From assembly GCF_921293095.1 (NCBI RefSeq), contig NW_025791681.1:62001-126000 (forward strand): DNA of 64,000 nucleotides, given 5' to 3'. Under the pieces are notes generated by a model that was not told the origin of the DNA, ran no database searches, and saw only the letters and a list, made by a program, of their open reading frames with translations. Position numbers and translations under genes: made by a program. How positions within the stretch are numbered: position 1 is the first letter of the stretch; the number at the start of each line of letters is the position of its first letter. The stretch comes from Ischnura elegans. Its lineage: Eukaryota; Arthropoda; Insecta; Odonata; Coenagrionidae. Shown piece after piece: positions 31,383-46,234 of the stretch.

Positions 31383-34300
31383 CTAAAAATTCTAAAAGTA
31401 TTCGTAGAGTTACTGCTGAGGTGAGAAAAATACGAAATGAAACCTAAAATTCAATATTCTAAAAGAATGCGTACAGTTACTGCAGAGATAAGAAGTAAAC
31501 GAAATGACATCTAGAATTCAAAATTCTAAAAGAATTCGTATAGTTAAAGCTGTGATAACAAAAATACGAAATGACATCTATAATTCCAAATTCCCAAAAT
31601 AATTCGTACTATCACTGCTGAGGTAAGAAAAATACGAAATGATCCCTAAAATTCAAAATTTTAAAAGAATTCGTAGAGTTACTGCTGAGGTAAGAAAAAA
31701 TAGGATATGACATTTAGAATTCAAAATTCTAAATGAATTCGGAGAGTTACAGCTGAGGTAAGAAAAATACGAAATGACATCTACAATTCAAAATTCTAAA
31801 AGAATTCGGAGAAATACTGCTGAGGTAAGAAAAATACGAAATAACACCTAAAATTCAAAATTCTAGAAGAATTCGGAGAGTTCACAATAACAATAACATA
31901 AGGTAACAAACATGAGTAAGGTAACAAAAATACGAAATGACATCTAGAATTCAAAATTCTAAAAGAATTCGTAGAGTTACTGCTGAGGAAACAAAAATAC
32001 GCAATGACACTTAAAATTCAAAATTCTAAAAGAATTCGGAGAGTTACTGCTGAGGTAAGAAAAATACGAAATAACACCTAAAATTCAAAATTCTAAAAGA
32101 ATTCGTAGAGTAGGTAACTTTTGAGGCAAGAAAAAAACGAAATGACATCTAGAATTAAAAATTCTAAAAGAATTCGTATAGTTAAAGCTGAGGTAACAAA
32201 AATACGAAATGACATCTAGAATTCAAAATTGCCAAAAGAATATCGTAGTTTCACTTCTGTGGTAAGAAAAATACGAAATGACACCTAAAATTCAAATTTC
32301 TAAAAGAATTCCAAGAGTTATTGCTGAGGTAAGAAAAAAACGAAATGACATCTAGAATTTAAAATTCTAAAAGAATTCGTTGAGATAATGCTGAGGTATG
32401 AAAAATACGAAATGACACCTAAAATTCAAAATTTTAAAAGAATTCGTAGAGTTACTGCTGAGGTAAGAAAAATACGATATGACATTTAGAATTCTAAATT
32501 CTAAATGAATTCGGAGAGTTACTGCTGAGGTAAGAAAAATACGAAATGACATCTAGAAGTTAAATTCTAAAAGAATTCGTAGTTCCACTGCTGAGGGAAG
32601 AAAAATTCGAAATAACACCTAAAATTCAAAATTCTAGAAGAATTCGGAGAGTTCTCAATAACAATAACATAAGGTAACAAACATGAGTAAGGTAACAAAA
32701 ATACGAAATGACATCTAGAATTCAAAATTCTAAAAGAATTCGTAGAGGAAACAAAAATACGAAATGACACTTAAAATTCAAAATTCTAAAAGAATTCGGA
32801 GAGTTAATGCTGAGGTAAGAAAAATACGAAATGACACCTAAAATTCAAAATTCTAAAAGAATTCGTAGAGTAGGTAACTTTTGAGGCAAGAAAAAAACGA
32901 AATGACATCTAGAATTCAAAATTCTAATAGAATTCGTATAGTTAAAGCTGAGGTAACTAAAATACGAAATGACATCTAGAAATCAAAATTGCCAAAAGAA
33001 TATCGTAGTTTCACTTCTGTGGTAAGAAAAATACGAAATGACACCTAAAATTCAAATTTCTAAAAGAATTCCAAGAGTTATTGCTCAGGTAAGAAAAAAA
33101 CGAAATGTCATCTAGAATTTAAAATTCTAAAAGAATTCGTTGAGATAATGCTGAGGTATGAAAAATACGAAATGACACCTAAAATTCAAAATTCTAAAAG
33201 AATTCGTAGAGTTAATGCTGAAGTAAGAATAAAACGAAATGACATCTAGAATTTCAAATTCTAAAAGAATTCGTTGAGATAATGCTGAGGTATGAAAAAT
33301 ACGAAATGACACCTAAAATTCAAAATTCTAAAAGAATTTGTAGAGTTAATGCTGAAGTAAGAATAAAACGAAATGACATCTAGAATTTCAAATTCTAAAA
33401 GAATTCGTTGAGATAATGCTAAGGTATGAAAAATACGAAATGACACCTAAAATTCAAAATTCTAAAAGAATTCGTAGAGTTACTGCTGAGGTAAGAAATA
33501 TACGATATGACATTTAAAATTCAAAATTAAAAAGGAATTCGGAAAGTACTGCAGAGGTAAGAAAAATACAAAATGACATCTAGAATTTAAAATTCTAAAA
33601 GAATTCTAAAAGTTACTTCTGAGGTAAGAAAAAACGAAATAACATCTAGCATTTAAAATTCTAAAAGTATTCGTAGAGTTACTGCTGAGATAAGAAAAAT
33701 ACGATAAGAAACCTAAAATTCAATATTTTAAAAGAATTCGTAAAGTTGAGGTAAGGAAAAAACAAAATAAGATCTAGAATTCAAATTTCTAAAAGAATTC
33801 TTAGTTTCTCTGCTGAGGTAAGAAAAATACGTAATGACACCTTAAATTCAAAATTCTAAAAGTATTCGTAGAGTTACTTCTGAGATAAGAAAAATAGGAA
33901 ATGACATCTAGAATTAAAAATTCTAAACGAATTCATAGAGTTACTGCTGAGGTAAGAAAAATACGAAAAGACACCTAAAATTCAATATATTGTATAAGAA
34001 TTCGGAGTTTCACTGCTGAGGTCAGAAAAATACGAAATGACATCTAGAATTCATAATTCTAAAAGAATTCGGAGAGCTACTGCTGAGGTATGAAAAATAC
34101 GAAATGACACCTAAAATTCAAAATTCTAAAAGGATTCGTAGTTTCACCGCTGAGGTAAGAAAAATACGAATTGACACCATAAACTCAAAATTCTAATAGA
34201 ATTTGTAGTTTCAGTGCTGAGGTAAGAAAAATACAAAAAGACCCATAAAATTCAAAATTCTAAATGATTCATACTTTCACTGCTGAGGTAAGAAATATAC

Positions 34301-37194
34301 GAAAAGACACCTAAAATTCAAAATTCTAAAAGAATTCGTACTTTCAATGCTGAGGTAAGAAAAATACTAAATTACATCAGGAAATTCAGTCTAAAAGAAT
34401 TCGTACTTCAAAATTGCCAACAGAATTCGTAGTTTCACTTCTGTGGTAAGAAAAATACGAAATTTCACCTAAAATTCAAAACTCTAAAAGAATTCCAAGA
34501 GTTATTGTTGAGGTAAGAAAAAAAACGAAATTACATCTATTATTTAAAATTCTAAAGTATTCGTTGAGTTACTGCTGAGTTAAGAAAAATACGATAAGAA
34601 ACATAAAATTCAATATTTAAAAAGAATTCGTAAAGTTACTGTTGAGGTAAGGAAAAAACGAAATAAGATCTATAATTCCAAATTCTAAAAGAACTCGTTG
34701 TTTCACTGCTGAGGTAAGAAAAATACGAAATGACATCATAAATTTAAAATTCTAAAAGAATTTGCAGTTTCACTGCAGAGGTAAGAAGAATACGAAAAGA
34801 CACCTAAAATTCAAAATTCTGAAAAAATTCTTAGAGTTACTGCTGAAGTAAGAAAAATACAATATGACATCTATAATTTAAAATGCTACAATAATTCGTA
34901 TAGTTTTGAGGTATGATAAATACGAAATGACACCTATAATTGAAAATTCTAAAAGAATTCCTAGAGTAACTGCTGAGGTAAGAAAAATACGAAATGACAT
35001 CTAGAATTAAAAATTCTAAAAGTATTCGTATAGTTAAAGCTAAGGAAAAAGAAATACGAAATGACATCTTGAATTTAAAATGCTAAAATAATTCGTAGAG
35101 TTACTACTGAGGTATGAAAAATACGAAATGACACCTAAAATTAAAAATTCTAAAAGAATTTGTAGTGTTACTTTTGAGGTAAGAAAAAAACCAAATGACA
35201 TCTAGAATTCAAAATTCTAAAAGAATTCGTATAGTTTAAGCTTAGGTAACAAAAATACGAAATGACATAAAGAATTCAAAATTGCCAAAAGAATTCGTAG
35301 TTTCACATCTGTGGTAAGAAAAATAAAAAATGACACCTGAAATTCAAAATTCTAAAAGAATTCCTTGAGTTACTGCTGAGGCAAGAAAAAACAAAATGAC
35401 ATCTAGAATTCAAAATTATAAAAGAATTCGGAGAGCTATTGCTGTGGTAAGAAAAATAAAAATTTGACATCTTGAATTCCAAATTCTAAAAGAATTCCTT
35501 GTTTCACTGCTAAGGTAAGAAAAATACGAAAAGACTCCATAAATTCAAAATTCAAAAAGTATTCGTAGTTTCATTGCTAAGGTAAGAAAAATACAATATG
35601 ACAACTAGAATTACAAATTCTAAAAGAAATCGTTGTTTCACTGCTGAAGTAAGAAAAATACGAAATGACAACATAAATTTAAAATTCTAAAAGAATTTGT
35701 AGTTTCAATGCCAAGGTAAGAAGAATACGAAAAGACACCAAAAATTCAAAATTCTGAAAGAATTCTTAGAGTTACTGCTGAAGTGAGAAAATTACGATAT
35801 GACATCTATAATTTAAAATGTTAAAATAATTCGTATAGTTTTGAGGTATGATAAATACGAAATGACACCTAAAATTGAAAATTCTAAAAGAATTCGTAGA
35901 GTTACTGCAAATGTAAGAAAAAAAGAAATGACATCTAGAAATTAAAATTCTAAAAGAATTCGTAGAGTTACTGCTGAGGTAAGAAAAAAACGAAATGACA
36001 TCTAGAATTCAAAATTGCCAACAGAATTCGTAGTTTCACTTCTGTGGTAAGAAAAATACTAAATGTCACCTAAAATTCAAAATTCTAAAAGAAGTCCAAG
36101 AATTACTTCTGAGGTAAGAAAAATACAATATGACATCTAGAATTTCAAATTCTAAAAGAATTCGTTGAGATAATGCTAAGGTATGAAAAATACGAAATGA
36201 CACCTAAAATTCAAAATTCTAAAAGAATTCGTAGAGTTACTGCTGAGGTAAGAAATATACGATATGACATTTAAAATTCAAAATTAAAAAGGAATTCGGA
36301 AAGTACTGCAGAGGTAAGAAAAATACAAAATGACATCTAGAATTTAAAATTCTAAAAGAATTCCAAGAGTTACTTCTGAGGTAAGAAAAAACGAAATAAC
36401 ATCTAGTATTTAAAATTCTAAAAGTATTCGTAGAGTTACTGCTGAAATAAGAAAAATACGATAAGAAACCTAAAATTCAATATTATAAAAGAATTCGTAA
36501 TGTTACTGTTGAGGTAAGGAAAAAACAAAATAAGATCTAGAATTCAAATGTCTAAAAGAATTCTTAGTTTCGATGCTGAGGTAAGAACAATACGTAATGA
36601 CACCTTAAATTCAAAATTCTAAAAGTATTCGTAGAGTTACTTCTGAGATAAGAAAAATACGAAATGACATCTAGGATTAAAAATTCTAAACGAATTCATA
36701 GAGTTACTGCTGAGGTAAGAAAAATACGAAAAGACACCTAAAATTCAATATATTGTATAAGAATTCGGAGTTTCACTGCTGAGGTAAGAAAAATACGAAA
36801 TGACATCTAATATTCAATATTCTAAAAGAATTCGTAGAGTTTCTGCTGAGGTAAGAAAAATACGAAATGACATCTAGAATTCATAATTCTAAAAGAATTC
36901 GTAGTTTCACCGCTGAGGTAAAAAAAATACGTATTGACACCATAAACTCAAAATTCTAATAGAATTTGTAGTTTCACTGCTGAGGTAAGAAAAATACAAA
37001 AAGACCCATAAAATTCAAAATTCTAAACGCTTCATACTTTCACTGCTGAGGTAAGAAATATACGAAAAGACACCTAAAATTCAAAATTCTAAAAGAATTC
37101 GTATTTTCAATGCTGATGTAAGAAAAATACTAAATTACATCTAGAAATTCAAAGTCTAAAAGAATTCGTAGTTCAAAATTGCCAAAAGAATTCG

Positions 37195-39300
37195 TAGTTT
37201 CACTTCTGTGGTAAGAAAAATACGAAATGTCACCTAAAATTCAAAATTCTAAAAGAATTCCAAGAGTTACTGCTGAGGTAAGAAAATAACGAAATAACAT
37301 CTAGTATTTAAACTTCTAAAAATATTCGTAGAGTTACTGCTTAGTTAAGAAAATACGATAAAAAACCTAAAATTCAATATTTTAATAGAATTTGTAAAAT
37401 TACTGTTGAGGTAAGGAAAAAACGAAATAAGATCTAGAATTCCAAATTCTAAAAGAATTCGTTGTTTCACTGCTGAGGTAAGAAAAATACGAAATGACAC
37501 CATAAATTTAAAATCATAAGAGATTTGTAGGTTCACTGCTGAGGTAAGAAGAATACGAAAAGACACCTAAAATTCAAAATTCTGAAAGAATTCTTAAAGT
37601 TACTGCTGAAGTAAGAAAAATACGATATGAAATCTATAATTTAAAGTGCTAAAATAATTCGTAGAGTTACTGCTGAGGTATGATAAATACGAAATAACAC
37701 ATAAAATTCAAAATACTAAAAGAATTCCTAGAGTTACTGCTGAGGCAATAAAAAACGAAATGACATCTAGAATTCAAAATTCTAAAAGAATTCGGAGAGT
37801 TATTGCTGAGGTAAGAAAAAAACAATATTACATCTAGAATTACATATTCTAAAAGAATTTGTAGTTTCACTGCTGAGGTAAGAAGAATACGAAAAGACAC
37901 CTAAAATTCAAAATTCTGAAAAAATTCTTAGAGTTACTGCTGAAGTGAGAAAATTACGATATGACATCTATAATTTAAAATGTTAAAATAATTCGTATAG
38001 TTTTGAGGTATGATAAATACGAAATGACACCTAAAATTGATAATTCTAAAAGAATTCGTAGAGTTACTGCAAATGTAAGAAACAAAGAAATGACATCTAG
38101 AATTTAAAATTCTAAAAGAATTCGTAGAGTTACTGCTCAGATAAGAAAAATACGAAATGAAAAATAAAATTCAAAATTTTAAAAGAATTCGTAGAGTTAA
38201 TGCTGAGGTAAGAAAAAAACGAAATGACATCTAGAATTTGAAATGCTAAAATAATTCGGAGAGTTGCTGCTGAGGTAAAGAAAATACGAAATGACACCTA
38301 AAATGCAAAATTCTAAAAGAATTCGTAGAGTTACTGCTAAGGTAAGAAAAAACGAAATGACATCTAAAATTTAAAATTCTAAATGATTTCGTAGAGTTCC
38401 TTCTGAGATAAGAAAAATACGAAATGAAACCTAAACTTTAAGATTTTAAAAGAATTCGGAGAATTACTGCTGAGATAAGAAAAATACGTATTGACACCCA
38501 AAATTCAAATTTCTAAAAGAATTCGGAGTGTTAATGATGAGGTTAGAAAAATACGAAATGACATCTAGAATCTAAAATGCTAAAATAATTCGTATAGTTA
38601 CTGCTGAGGTATATAAAAATCGAAATGACACCTTAAATTCAAAATTCTAATAGAATACGGATAGTTACTGCTAAGAAAATAAATAACGAAATGTCACCTA
38701 ACATTCAAAATTCTAAATGAATTCGTAGAGTTACTGCTGATGTAAGGAAATACGAAATGAAACCTAAATTTTAAAATCCTAATAGAATTAGAAGAATTAC
38801 TGCTGAGGTAAGGAAAGTACAAAATGACATCTAGAATCAAAAATTCAAAAAGAATTCGGAGAGTTACTGCTGAAGTAAGAAAAATACGAAATGACATTTA
38901 GAATTCCATTTTCCCAAAAAAATTCGTAGTTTCACTGCTGAGATAAGAAAAATACGAAATGACATCTAGATTTAATAATTATAAAAAAAAATCGTAGTTT
39001 CACTGCAGAGGTAAGAAAAATACGAAATGATACCTTAAATTCAACATTGTAAAAGAATTCGTAGAGTTATTGCTGAAGTAAGAATAAAACGAAATGACAT
39101 CTAGAATTTATAATTCTAAAAGAATTCATAGAATTACTGCTAAGGTAAGAAAAATACGCTATGTCATTTAGAATTCAAAATTCTAAATGAATTCGGAGAG
39201 TTACTGCTGAGGTAAAAAAAATACGAAATGACATCTAGAATTTAAATTCTAAAAGCATTCGGAGAGTTACTTTTGAGGTAAGAAAAATACGAAATGACAA
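37195..39300. repeat. Higher-order block E, copy 1 (copy 2 at about 57540-59640)
   Basis: About 2.1 kb repeated monomer for monomer some 20.3 kb away (for example 37345 matches 57674, and 37667 matches 58008). A partial third copy runs at about 62990-63590. Unusual monomers such as TATATAAAAATCGAAATGAC occur at the corresponding place in the two full copies, so this is block duplication, not chance similarity. Confidence 0.8.
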
Positions 39301-42189
39301 CTATAATTCAAAATTCAAAAAGAATTCTGAGAGTCGCTACTGAGGTAAGAAAACAAAGAAATGATATCTAGAATTTAAAATGCTAAAATTATTCGTAGAG
39401 TAAGGTATGTAGAGTAGTGCTAAGGTATGAAAAATACGAAATGACACCTAAAATTCAAAATTCTAAAAGAATTCGTAGATTTACTGCTGAGGTAAAAACA
39501 AAACGAAATGACATATAGAATTCTAAATTCTAAAAGAATTCGTAGTTACACTGCTGAGGTAAGGAAAATACGAAATGACATCTAGATTTTTAAATTCTAA
39601 AAGAATTCCTAGAGTTACTGCTGAGGTATGAAAAATACGATATTACACATAAAATTCAAAATTATGAAAGAATTTGTAGAGTTACTGCTGAGGTAAGAAA
39701 AATACGAAATGACACCATAAATTTAAAATTCTAAAAGGATTCCAAGAGTTACTTCTGAGGTAAGAAATAAACGAAATGACATCTAGAATTAAAAATTCTA
39801 AAAGCATTCGTAGAGTTACTGCTGAGGTGAGAAAAATACGAAATGACACCTAAAGTTCAATATTCTAAAAGAATACGTAGTTTCACTGCTGAGGTATGAA
39901 AAATACGAAATGACATCTAAAATTCAAAATTCGAAAAGAATTCGTAGTTTCACTGCTGAGGTAAAAAAAATACGAACTGACATCTTGAATTTAAAATGCT
40001 AAAATATTTCGTAGAATTACTGCTGAGGTATGATAAATACGAAATAAAACCTAAAATTTAATATTCTAAAAGAATTCGTAGAGTAACGTTTGAGGTAAGA
40101 AAAAAACGAAATGACATCTAAAATTAAAATTCCAAAAGAATTCGTAGAGTACTGCTTAGGTATGTAAAATACGAAATGACATCTACAATTCAACATTCCA
40201 AAATAATTCGTAGAGTTACTTCTGAGGTAAGATAAATACGAAATGACACCTAAAATTCAAAATTCTAAAAGATTTCGTAGTTTCATTGTTGTGGTAAGAA
40301 AAACACGAAATGCCACCTAAAATTCAAAATTCTAAAAAAATTCATCGAGGTATTGCCGAAGTAAGATAAATACGAAATGACATCTAGAATTAAAAATTCT
40401 AAAAGAATTCGTAGAGTTGAAACTAAGGTAACAAAAAAACGAAATAACACCTAAAATTAAAAATTCTTAATGAATTCGTAGATTTACTGCTGAGGTATGA
40501 AAAATAGGAAATGACATCTAGAATTTCAAATTCTAAAAGAATTTTTCGAGTTAATAATGAGGTATGAAAAATACGGAATGACACCTAAAATTCAATGTTC
40601 TAAAAGAATTCGTGCAGTTACTGTTATGGTAAGAAAAAAACGAAATAAAATCTAGAATTCAAAATTCTAAAAGTATTCGTAGTTTCACTGCTGAGGTAAG
40701 AAAAATACGAAATGACATTTAGAATTCGAAATTCCCAAAAAAAATCGTAGTTTCACTGCTGAGGTAAGAAAAATACGAAATGACTTCTAAAATTTCTAAA
40801 TTCAAAAAGAATTCGTAGAGTTACTGCTTAGATAAGAAAAAAACGTGATGTAATCTAGAATAAAAAATGCTAAAATACTTCGTAGTTTCACTGCTGTGGT
40901 AAGAAAAATACGAAATGAAACTAAAATTCATATTTCTAAAAGAATTCCAAGATTTACTGCTGAGGTAAGAAAAATACGAAATGACATCTAGAATTAGAAA
41001 TTATAAAAGAATTCGGAGAATTACTGCTGAGGTATGAAAAATACGAAATGACATATAGAATTCAAAATTCTAAAAGAATTCTTAGAGGTACTGCCGAAGT
41101 AAGAAAAATACGAAACTACATGTAGAATTAAAAATGCTAAAATAATTCGTAGAGTTACTGCTGAGATATGAGTAAAACGATGATACATCTAGAATTTAAT
41201 ATCATAAAATAATTCGTAGTTTCACTGCTGTGGTAAGAAAAATACCAAATGACACCTAAAATTCATATTTCTAAAAGAATTCCAAGATTTACTGCTGAGG
41301 TAAGAAAAATACGAAATGACATCTAGAATTAGAAATTATAAAAGAATTCGGAGAATTACTGCTGAGGTATGAAAAATACGAAATGACATATAGAATTCAA
41401 AATTCTAAAAGAATTCTTAGAGGTACTGCCGAAGTAAGAAAAATACGAAACTACATGTAGAATTAAAAATGCTAAAATAATTCGTAGAGTTACTGCTGAT
41501 GTATAAAAAATACGAAATGACACCTAAAAATAAAATTCTAAAAGAATTCGTAGAGTTACTGCTAGTGCAAGAAAAAAACGAAATGACACGTAAAATTCAA
41601 AATTCAAAAAGAAATCGTAGAATTACTTTTTAGGTAAGAAAAAAACGAAATGACATCTAGAATTTCAAATTCTAAAATAATCCGTAGAGTTACTGCTGAG
41701 GTATGTAAAATACGAAATGACACCTAAAATTATAAATTCCAAAAGAATTGCGAGATTTACTGCTAAGGTAAAAAAACTAAATGACACCTAAAATTCAAAA
41801 TTCTAAAAGAATTCGTAGTTACTGCTGAGATTAGAAAAATACGAAATGAAAAATAAAATTCAAAATTTTAAAAAATTCGTAGAGGTAATGCTGAGGTAAG
41901 AAAAAAAACTGAAATGACATCTAGAATTTTAAATGCTAAAACAATTCGTAGTTTCACTGCTGAGGTAAGAAAAATACGAAATGACACCTAAAATGCAAAA
42001 TTCTATAAGAATTCGTAGAGTTACTGCTGAGGTAAGAAAAAACAAAATGACATCTAACATTTAAAATTCTAAAAGATTTCGTAGAGTTCCTGCTGAGATA
42101 AGAAAAATACGAAATGAAACCTAAACTTTAAAATTCTAAAAGATTTCGCAGAATTACTGCTGAGGTCAGAAAAATACGAAATAACACCT

Positions 42190-45100
42190 AAAATTCAAAA
42201 TTCTAAAAGAATTCGTAGAGTAGGTAACTTTTGAGGCAAGAATAAAAAGGAATGACATCTAGAATTCAAAATTCTAAAAGAATTCGTATAATTAAAGCTG
42301 AGGTAACAAAAATACGAATTGACATCTAGAATTCAAAATTGCCAAAAGAATATCGTAGTTTCACTTCTGTGGTAAGAAAAATACGAAATGACACCTAAAA
42401 TTCAAATTTCTAAAAGAATTCCAAGAGTTATTGCTGAGGTAAGAAAAAAACGAAATGACATCTAGAATTTAAAATTCTAAAAGAATTCGTTGAGATAATG
42501 CTGAGGTATGAAAAATACGAAATGACACCTAAAATTCAAAATTCTAAAAGAATTCGTAGAGTTAATGCTGAAGTAAGAATAAAACGAAATGACATCTAGA
42601 ATTTCAAATTCTAAAAGAATTCGTTGAGATAATGCTGAGGTATGAAAAATACGAAATGACACCTAAAATTCAAAATTTTAAAAGAATTCGTAGAGTTACT
42701 GCTGAGGTAAGAAAAATACGATATGACATTTAGAATTCTAAATTCTAAATGAATTTGGAGAGTTACTGCTGAGGTAAGAAAAATACGAAATGACATCTAG
42801 AAGTTAAATTCTAAAAGAATTCGTAGTTCCACTGCTGAGGGAAGAAAAATTCGAAATAACACCTAAAATTCAAAATTCTAGAAGAATTCGGAGAGTTCTC
42901 AATAACAATAACATATGGTAAAAAACATGAGTAAGGTAACAAAAATACGAGATGACATCTAGAATTCAAAATTCTAAAAGAATTCGTAGAGTTACTGCTG
43001 AGGAATCAAAAATACGAAATGACACTTAAAATTCAAAATTCTAAAAGAATTCGGAGAGTTACTGCTGAGGTAAGAAAAATACGATATGACATCTAGAATT
43101 CAAAATTCTAAAAGAATTCGTAGAGTTACTGCTGAGGTAAGAAAAATACGAAATGACACCTAAAATTCAAAATTCTAAAAGAATTCGTAGAGTAGGTAAC
43201 TTTTGAGGCAAGAAAAAAACGAAATGACATCTAGAATTCAAAATTCTAAAAGAATTCGTATAGTTAAAGCTGAGGTAACTAAAATACGAAATGACATCTA
43301 GAATTCAAAATTGCCAAAAGAATATCGTATTTTCACTTCTGTGGTAAGAAAAATACGAAATGACACCTAAAATTCAAATTTCTAAAAGAATTCCAAGAGT
43401 TATTGCTGAGGTAAGAAAAAAACGAAATGACATCTAGAATTTAAAATTCTAAAAGAATTCGTTGAGATAATGCTGAGGTATGAAAAATACGAAATGACAC
43501 CTAAAATTCAAAATTCTAAAAGAATTCGTAGAGTTAATGCTGAAGTAAGAATAAAACGAAATGACATCTAGAATTTCAAATTCTAAAAGAATTCGTTGAG
43601 ATAATGCTGAGGTATGAAAAATACGAAATGACACCTAAAATTCAAAATTCTAAATGAATTCGTAGAGTTAATGCTGAAGTAAGAATAAAACGAAATGACA
43701 TCTAGAATTTCAAATTCTAAAAGAATTCGTTGAGATAATGCTAAGGTATGAAAAATACGAAATGACACCTAAAATTCAAAATTCTAAAAGAATTCGTAGT
43801 GTTACTGCTGAGGTAAGAAATATACGATATGACATTTAAAATTCAAAATTAAAAAGGAATTCGGAATGTACTGCAGAGGTAAGAAAAATACAAAATGACA
43901 TCTAGAATTTAAAATTCTAAAAGAATTCCAAGAGTTACTTCTGAGGTAAGAAAAAACGAAATAACATCTAGTATTTAAAATTCTAAAAGTATTCGTAGAG
44001 TTACTGCTGAGATAAGAAAAATACGATAAGAAACCTAAAATTCAATATTTTAAAAGAATTCGTAAAGTTACTGTTGAGGTAAGGAAAAAACAAAATAAGA
44101 TCTAGAATTCAAATTTCTAAAAGAATTCTTAGTTTCACTGCTGAGGTAAGAAAAATACGTAATGACACCTTAAATTCAAAATTCTAAATGTATTCGTAGA
44201 GTTACTTCTGAGATAAGAAAAATAGGAAATGACATCTAGAATTAAAAATTCTAAACGAATTCATAGAGTTACTGCTGAGGTAAGAAAAATACGAAAAGAC
44301 ACCTAAAATTCAATATATTGTATAAGAATTCGGAGTTTCACTTCTGTGGTAAGAAAATTCGAAATGACACCTAAAATTCAAATTTCTAAAAGAATTCGTA
44401 GTTTCACTGCTGAGGTAAAAAAAATACGAACTGACATCTTGAATTTAAAATGCTAAAGTATTTCGTAGAATTACTGCTGAGGTATGATAAATACGAAATA
44501 AAACCTAAAATTTAATATTCTAAAAGAATTCGTAGAGTAACGTTTGAGGTAAGAAAAAAACGAAATGACATCTAAAATTAAAATTCCAAAAGAATTCGTA
44601 GAGTACTGCTTAGGTATGTAAAATACGAAATGACATCTACAATTCAACATGCCAAAATAATTCGTAGAGTTACTTCTGAGGTAAGATAAATACGAAATGA
44701 CACCTAAAATTCAAAATTCTAAAAGAATTCGTAGTTTCATTGTTGTGGTAAGAAAAACACGAAATGCCACCTAAAATTCAAAATTCTAAAAAAATTCATC
44801 GAGGTATTGCCGAAGTAAGATAAATACGAAATGACATCTAGAATTAAAAATTCTAAAAGAATTCGTAGAGTTGAAACTAAGGTAACAAAAAAACGAAATA
44901 ACACCTAAAATTAAAAATTCTTAATGAATTCGTAGATTTACTGCTGAGGTATGAAAAATAGGAAATGACATCTAGAATTTCAAATTCTAAAAGAATTTTT
45001 CGAGTTAATAATGAGGTATGAAAAATACGGAATGACACCTAAAATTCAATGTTCTAAAAGAATTCGTGCAGTTACTGTTATGGTAAGAAAAAAACGAAAT

Positions 45101-46230
45101 AAAATCTAGAATTCAAAATTCTAAAAGTATTCGTATTTCACTGCTGAGGTAAGAAAAATACGAAATGACATTTAGAATTCGAAATTCCCAAAAAAAAATC
45201 GTAGTTTCACTGCTGAGGTAAGAAAAATACGAAATGACTTCTAAAATTTCTAAATTCAAAAAGAATTCGTAGAGTTACTGCTTAGATAAGAAAAAAACGT
45301 GATGTAATCTAGAATGAAAAATGCTAAAATCCTTCGTAGTTTCACTGCTGTGGTAAGAAAAATACGAAATGAAACTAAAATTCAACATTCTAAAAGAATT
45401 CGTAGAGTTACTGCTGAGATATGAGTAAAACGATGATACATCTAGAATTTAATATCATAAAATAATTCGTAGTTTCACTGCTGTGGTAAGAAAAATACCA
45501 AATGACACCTAAAATTCATATTTCTAAAAGAATTCCAAGATTTACTGCTGAGGTAAGAAAAATACGAAATGACATCTAGAATTCGAAATTATAAAAGAAT
45601 TCGGAGAATTACTGCTGAGGTATGAAAAATACGAAATGACATCTAGAATTCAAAATTCTAAAAGAATTCTTAGAGGTACTGCCGAAGTAAGAAAAATACG
45701 AAACGACATGTAGAATTAAAAATGCTAAAATAATTCGTAGAGTTACTGCTGATGTATAAAAAATACGAAATGTCACCTAAAAATAAAATTCTAAAAGAAT
45801 TCGTAGAGTTACTGCTAGTGCAAGAAAAAAACGAAATGACACGTAAAATTCAAAATTCAAAAAGAAATCGTAGAATTACTTTTTAGGTAAGAAAAAAACA
45901 AAATGACATCTAGAATTTCGAATTCTAAAATAATCCGTAGAGTTACTGCTGAGGTATGTAAAATACGAAATGACACCTAAAATTATAAATTCCAAAAGAA
46001 TTGCGAGATTTACTGCTAAGGTAAAAAAACTAAATGACACCTAAAATTCAAAATTCTAAAAGAATTCGTAGTTACTGCTGAGATTAGAAAAATACGAAAT
46101 GAAAAATAAAATTCAAAATTTTAAAAAAATTCGTAGAGGTAATGATGAGGTAAGAAAAAAAACTGAAATGACATCTAGAATTTTAAATGCTAAAACAATT
46201 CGTAGTTTCACTGCTGAGGTAAGAAAAATA
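42190..46230. repeat. Higher-order unit C+B, copy 1
   Basis: Block C (42190-44330) opens with the GTAGAGTAGGTAACTTTTGA variant and ends with AATATATTGTATAAGAATTC. Block B (44395-46230) holds the TTCATCGAGGTATTGCC and GATACATCTAG variants. An earlier B copy is at 39945-42000. Boundaries are approximate, set by eye. Confidence 0.75.
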
Positions 46231-46234
46231 CGAA